The notes under the pieces: model-generated | What the model was told of the DNA's origin: nothing | Database searches by the model: none | What the model saw: the letters and a program-made list of their open reading frames with translations, nothing else | Origin: Burkholderiales bacterium | GTDB taxonomy: Bacteria > Pseudomonadota > Gammaproteobacteria > Burkholderiales > Burkholderiaceae_C | Assembly (NCBI GenBank): GCA_016702555.1 | Contig: JADJDV010000007.1 | Span: 558,001-622,000, forward strand | Length of the DNA: 64,000 nt | Direction: 5' to 3' | In this document: in pieces, positions 61,947 through 64,000 of the stretch | Numbering within the stretch: the stretch's first letter is position 1 | Layout of the letters: the number at the start of each line of letters is the position of its first letter | Made by a program: the position numbers and the translations under genes

Positions 61947-62852
61947 ATGAGTACAGCCACCGCTCAGCCGGTTTTCCCGGCACCCGCCGTGTTGACGCGC
62001 GGCATTGAAGTCCACCCCGTCACGTGCGCCATTGGCGCTGAATTGCGCAACGTCAGCCTGGCCGACGCTTCGCGCGATGCTGGGCTTGCCAACGAGATCC
62101 GCGCACTGCTGGTGCAGTACGGCGTGCTGTTCTTCCGCGGCCAGGACATCCAGCGCTCCGAGCATGTCGGCTTCGCGCGCCACTTCGGTGAACTCGAAGA
62201 CCACCCCGTGGTCGGCAGCGACCCCGATCATCCTGGGCTGGTGTTGATCTACCGCAGCGCGCAGAGCCCGGCAGAGCGCTACGAGAACAGCTGGCATGCC
62301 GACGGCACCTGGCGCGAGAAGCCGCCCATGGCCTGCGTGCTGCGCTGCATTGAGCGCCCCGAGGTCGGTGGCGACACCATGTGGGCCAACATGCGCCTGG
62401 CCTATGAGAAGCTGCCGCAGCACATCAAGGACCAGATCGCCGACCTGCGCGCCCGCCACAGCATCGAAGCGACCTTCGGTGCAGCCATGCCCATCGAGAA
62501 GCGCCTGGCCCTCAAGGCGCAGTACCCCGACGCTGAGCACCCGGTCGTGCGCACGCACCCCGAATCGGGCGAAAAGATACTGTTCGTGAACGGCTTCACC
62601 ACACATTTCACGAACTACCACAACGCGAACAATGTGCGTTACGGCCAGGATTTCAACCCCGGTGCATCCAATCTGCTGGCCTACCTGGTGAGCCAGGCCC
62701 AGATCCCCGAGTACCAGCTGCGCTGGCGCTGGCAGCCCCAGGACGTGGCGATGTGGGACAACCGTTCGGTGCAGCACTACGCGGTCATGGACTACCCGCC
62801 ATGCGACCGCAAGATGGAACGCGCCGCCATCATGGGTGACGCGCCGTTCTGA
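61947..62852 (+). CDS. TauD/TfdA family dioxygenase
   Basis: The 301-residue Fe(II)/2-oxoglutarate dioxygenase has the metal triad visible as HAD (His and Asp in ENSWHADGTWREKPPMACVLR) and a distal His in MWDNRSVQHYAVMDYPP. A threonine in GGDTMWANM fits the co-substrate site, and the C-terminal Arg needed for 2-oxoglutarate is probably in DRKMERAA. The N-terminus VHPVTCAIGAELRNVSL is typical of TauD/TfdA. AAGGAG lies seven bases before the ATG. Substrate could be taurine, an aryloxyalkanoate or another; the following BKACE enzyme suggests a carboxylic-acid pathway. Confidence 0.92.
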   Translation: MSTATAQPVFPAPAVLTRGIEVHPVTCAIGAELRNVSLADASRDAGLANEIRALLVQYGVLFFRGQDIQRSEHVGFARHFGELEDHPVVGSDPDHPGLVLIYRSAQSPAERYENSWHADGTWREKPPMACVLRCIERPEVGGDTMWANMRLAYEKLPQHIKDQIADLRARHSIEATFGAAMPIEKRLALKAQYPDAEHPVVRTHPESGEKILFVNGFTTHFTNYHNANNVRYGQDFNPGASNLLAYLVSQAQIPEYQLRWRWQPQDVAMWDNRSVQHYAVMDYPPCDRKMERAAIMGDAPF

Positions 62853-62918
62853 GCCCGCGTCCAGCGCTCACCCATTCAGTCACTCGATTCTTCAACTCTT
62901 CTTCTTGAGGTCCATGCC

Positions 62919-63977
62919 ATGAACTTCCTAGACGGACACCTTTACCCCGAAAACCAGCAACCCCTCGTCATCACCGCCGCGCCCTACGCGCCGGCTTGGG
63001 TGCCCTCCGACTTCCCCGAGGACATCCCTGTCACGATGGAAGAGCAGATTCAAAAAGCCGTGGATTGCTACAACGCCGGCGCCACCGTGCTGCACCTGCA
63101 CGTGCGTGAGCTGGATGGCAAAGGCAGCAAGCGCCTGTCCAAGTTCAACGAGCTGATCGCCGGCGTGCGCAAGGCGGTGCCAGAGATGATCATCCAGGTG
63201 GGCGGCTCCATCAGCTTCGCGCCCGAAACCGAAGGCGCGGCCGCCAAGTGGCTGAGCGACGACACGCGCCACATGCTGGCCGAGCTGGAGCCCAAGCCCG
63301 ACCAGGTCACGGTCACCATCAACACCTCGCAGATGAACGTCGTCGAGCACTGGGAAGACGCCGACATCAAGGGCACGTCGATGGAAGACCCCGAGGTCTA
63401 CAACGCGTACAAAGAGATGACCGTGCCCGCACAGCCCGGCTGGGCCGAAGAGCACATCCGCCGCCTCAACGCCGCCGGTATCCAGAGCGCATTCCAGTGC
63501 TACAACATCAACAGCTTTGAATCCGTCGAGCGCCTGATCCGCCGCGGCATCTACAAGGGCCCGCTGGTGATGAACTGGGTGGCCATCGGTGGCGGCATGG
63601 ACGCTCCCAACCTCTACAACCTGGCCAACTTCGTGCGCGCCGCGCCCGATGGCGCTGTGCTGACCGTGGAAAGCTCGATGCGCAACGTGCTGCCAATCAA
63701 CATGATCGGCATCGCCCTGGGTCTGCACGTGCGCTGCGGTATCGAGGACAACCTCTGGAACCAGTCGCGCACCGAGCGCATGAGCACGGTGGAGCAGATC
63801 GAACAGTTGGTGCGCATCTCGCGCGAGTTCGGCCGCCCGATCGCCACCGCCAAGGAGGCGCGCCAGATCTGCCGCATCGGCGTGTTCTACGACACGGTCG
63901 AGGAAACCCTGATGGCCAACGGCTTTGCGCCGAACCGCAATGGCGGCCAGCAAGGCTTTCTGCGCAAGGCGGCCTGA
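62919..63977 (+). CDS. BKACE / 3-keto-5-aminohexanoate cleavage family enzyme (DUF849)
   Basis: The 352-residue protein is of the DUF849/BKACE family, zinc-dependent enzymes that cleave beta-keto acids with acetyl-CoA into CoA ester and acetoacetate. The N-terminus PLVITAAPYAPAWVPSDFPEDIPVTMEEQIQKAVDCYNAGATVLHLHVRE has the zinc-binding His pair. Further family parts are IIQVGGSI, AFQCYNINSFES, LVMNWVAIGGGMDAPNL, GLHVRCGIEDNL. It follows the dioxygenase gene after 66 bp with TGAGG as ribosome site. The beta-keto-acid substrate is undetermined. Confidence 0.93.
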   Translation: MNFLDGHLYPENQQPLVITAAPYAPAWVPSDFPEDIPVTMEEQIQKAVDCYNAGATVLHLHVRELDGKGSKRLSKFNELIAGVRKAVPEMIIQVGGSISFAPETEGAAAKWLSDDTRHMLAELEPKPDQVTVTINTSQMNVVEHWEDADIKGTSMEDPEVYNAYKEMTVPAQPGWAEEHIRRLNAAGIQSAFQCYNINSFESVERLIRRGIYKGPLVMNWVAIGGGMDAPNLYNLANFVRAAPDGAVLTVESSMRNVLPINMIGIALGLHVRCGIEDNLWNQSRTERMSTVEQIEQLVRISREFGRPIATAKEARQICRIGVFYDTVEETLMANGFAPNRNGGQQGFLRKAA

Positions 63978-64000
63978 GTCTCCTCTTTCGCGACAGTTCT

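Overview
The window is about 64 kb of high-GC chromosome. Gene content and protein flavour (DUF3683-type FAD/Fe-S oxidoreductase, ubiE/ubiJ/ubiB, Bug-type solute receptors, secB-gpsA-grxC, ppsA/ppsR, FolE followed by a BLUF protein) point to a betaproteobacterium of the order Burkholderiales, most likely a member of the Comamonadaceae. This placement is recognition from the encoded proteins, not a database result. No rRNA genes and no CRISPR array are visible.

Layout. 1-16 kb is mostly core: the 3' part of a large FAD/Fe-S oxidoreductase, an AI-2E family permease, the ubiquinone genes ubiE, ubiJ and ubiB, a sodium/solute symporter, the fmdB-DUF502-aspS run, a YqjD/YqjE-like membrane stress trio, then NudB, an endonuclease/exonuclease/phosphatase protein, FolE and a BLUF blue-light sensor. 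16-22 kb is metabolic accessory DNA: a SulP permease, a sulfatase, two Bug receptors and a divergent MarR regulator. 22-38.8 kb returns to core: a CHASE3 histidine kinase with two response regulators, moeB, a C-terminal processing protease, gpmA, rhodanese-grxC-secB-gpsA, tRNA-Leu, cysM, tusA, galU, valS, a YeeE/TsuA-like transporter and tcdA.

38.8-49.5 kb is the variable region. A 5.5-kb island sits in tRNA-Lys and is bounded by a 53-bp direct repeat of the tRNA 3' part. It holds a tyrosine integrase, a TumE/TumA toxin-antitoxin pair, a RelE/XRE pair, an orphan HicB and an IS630 element with a clean TA duplication. Right of it lies a second patch that ends at tRNA-His. It has its own integrase, a possible new toxin-antitoxin-like pair, two small unknown genes, a cluster of TGGCTAATCG repeats, and an IS1380 element whose 4-bp duplication lies inside that repeat.

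49.5-64 kb: a Bax-inhibitor-like protein, a GlcG-like protein, divergent ppsR/ppsA, a DUF4212 plus symporter pair, a frameshifted ABC exporter, and finally a MalT/LAL-type LuxR regulator next to a TauD-family dioxygenase and a BKACE (DUF849) enzyme, probably a small catabolic unit.

Caution: four loci (SulP permease, second Bug receptor, ABC exporter, IS630 transposase) carry single-base indels, several in short homopolymers. Both real decay and sequencing error are possible, and this cannot be settled from one sequence.
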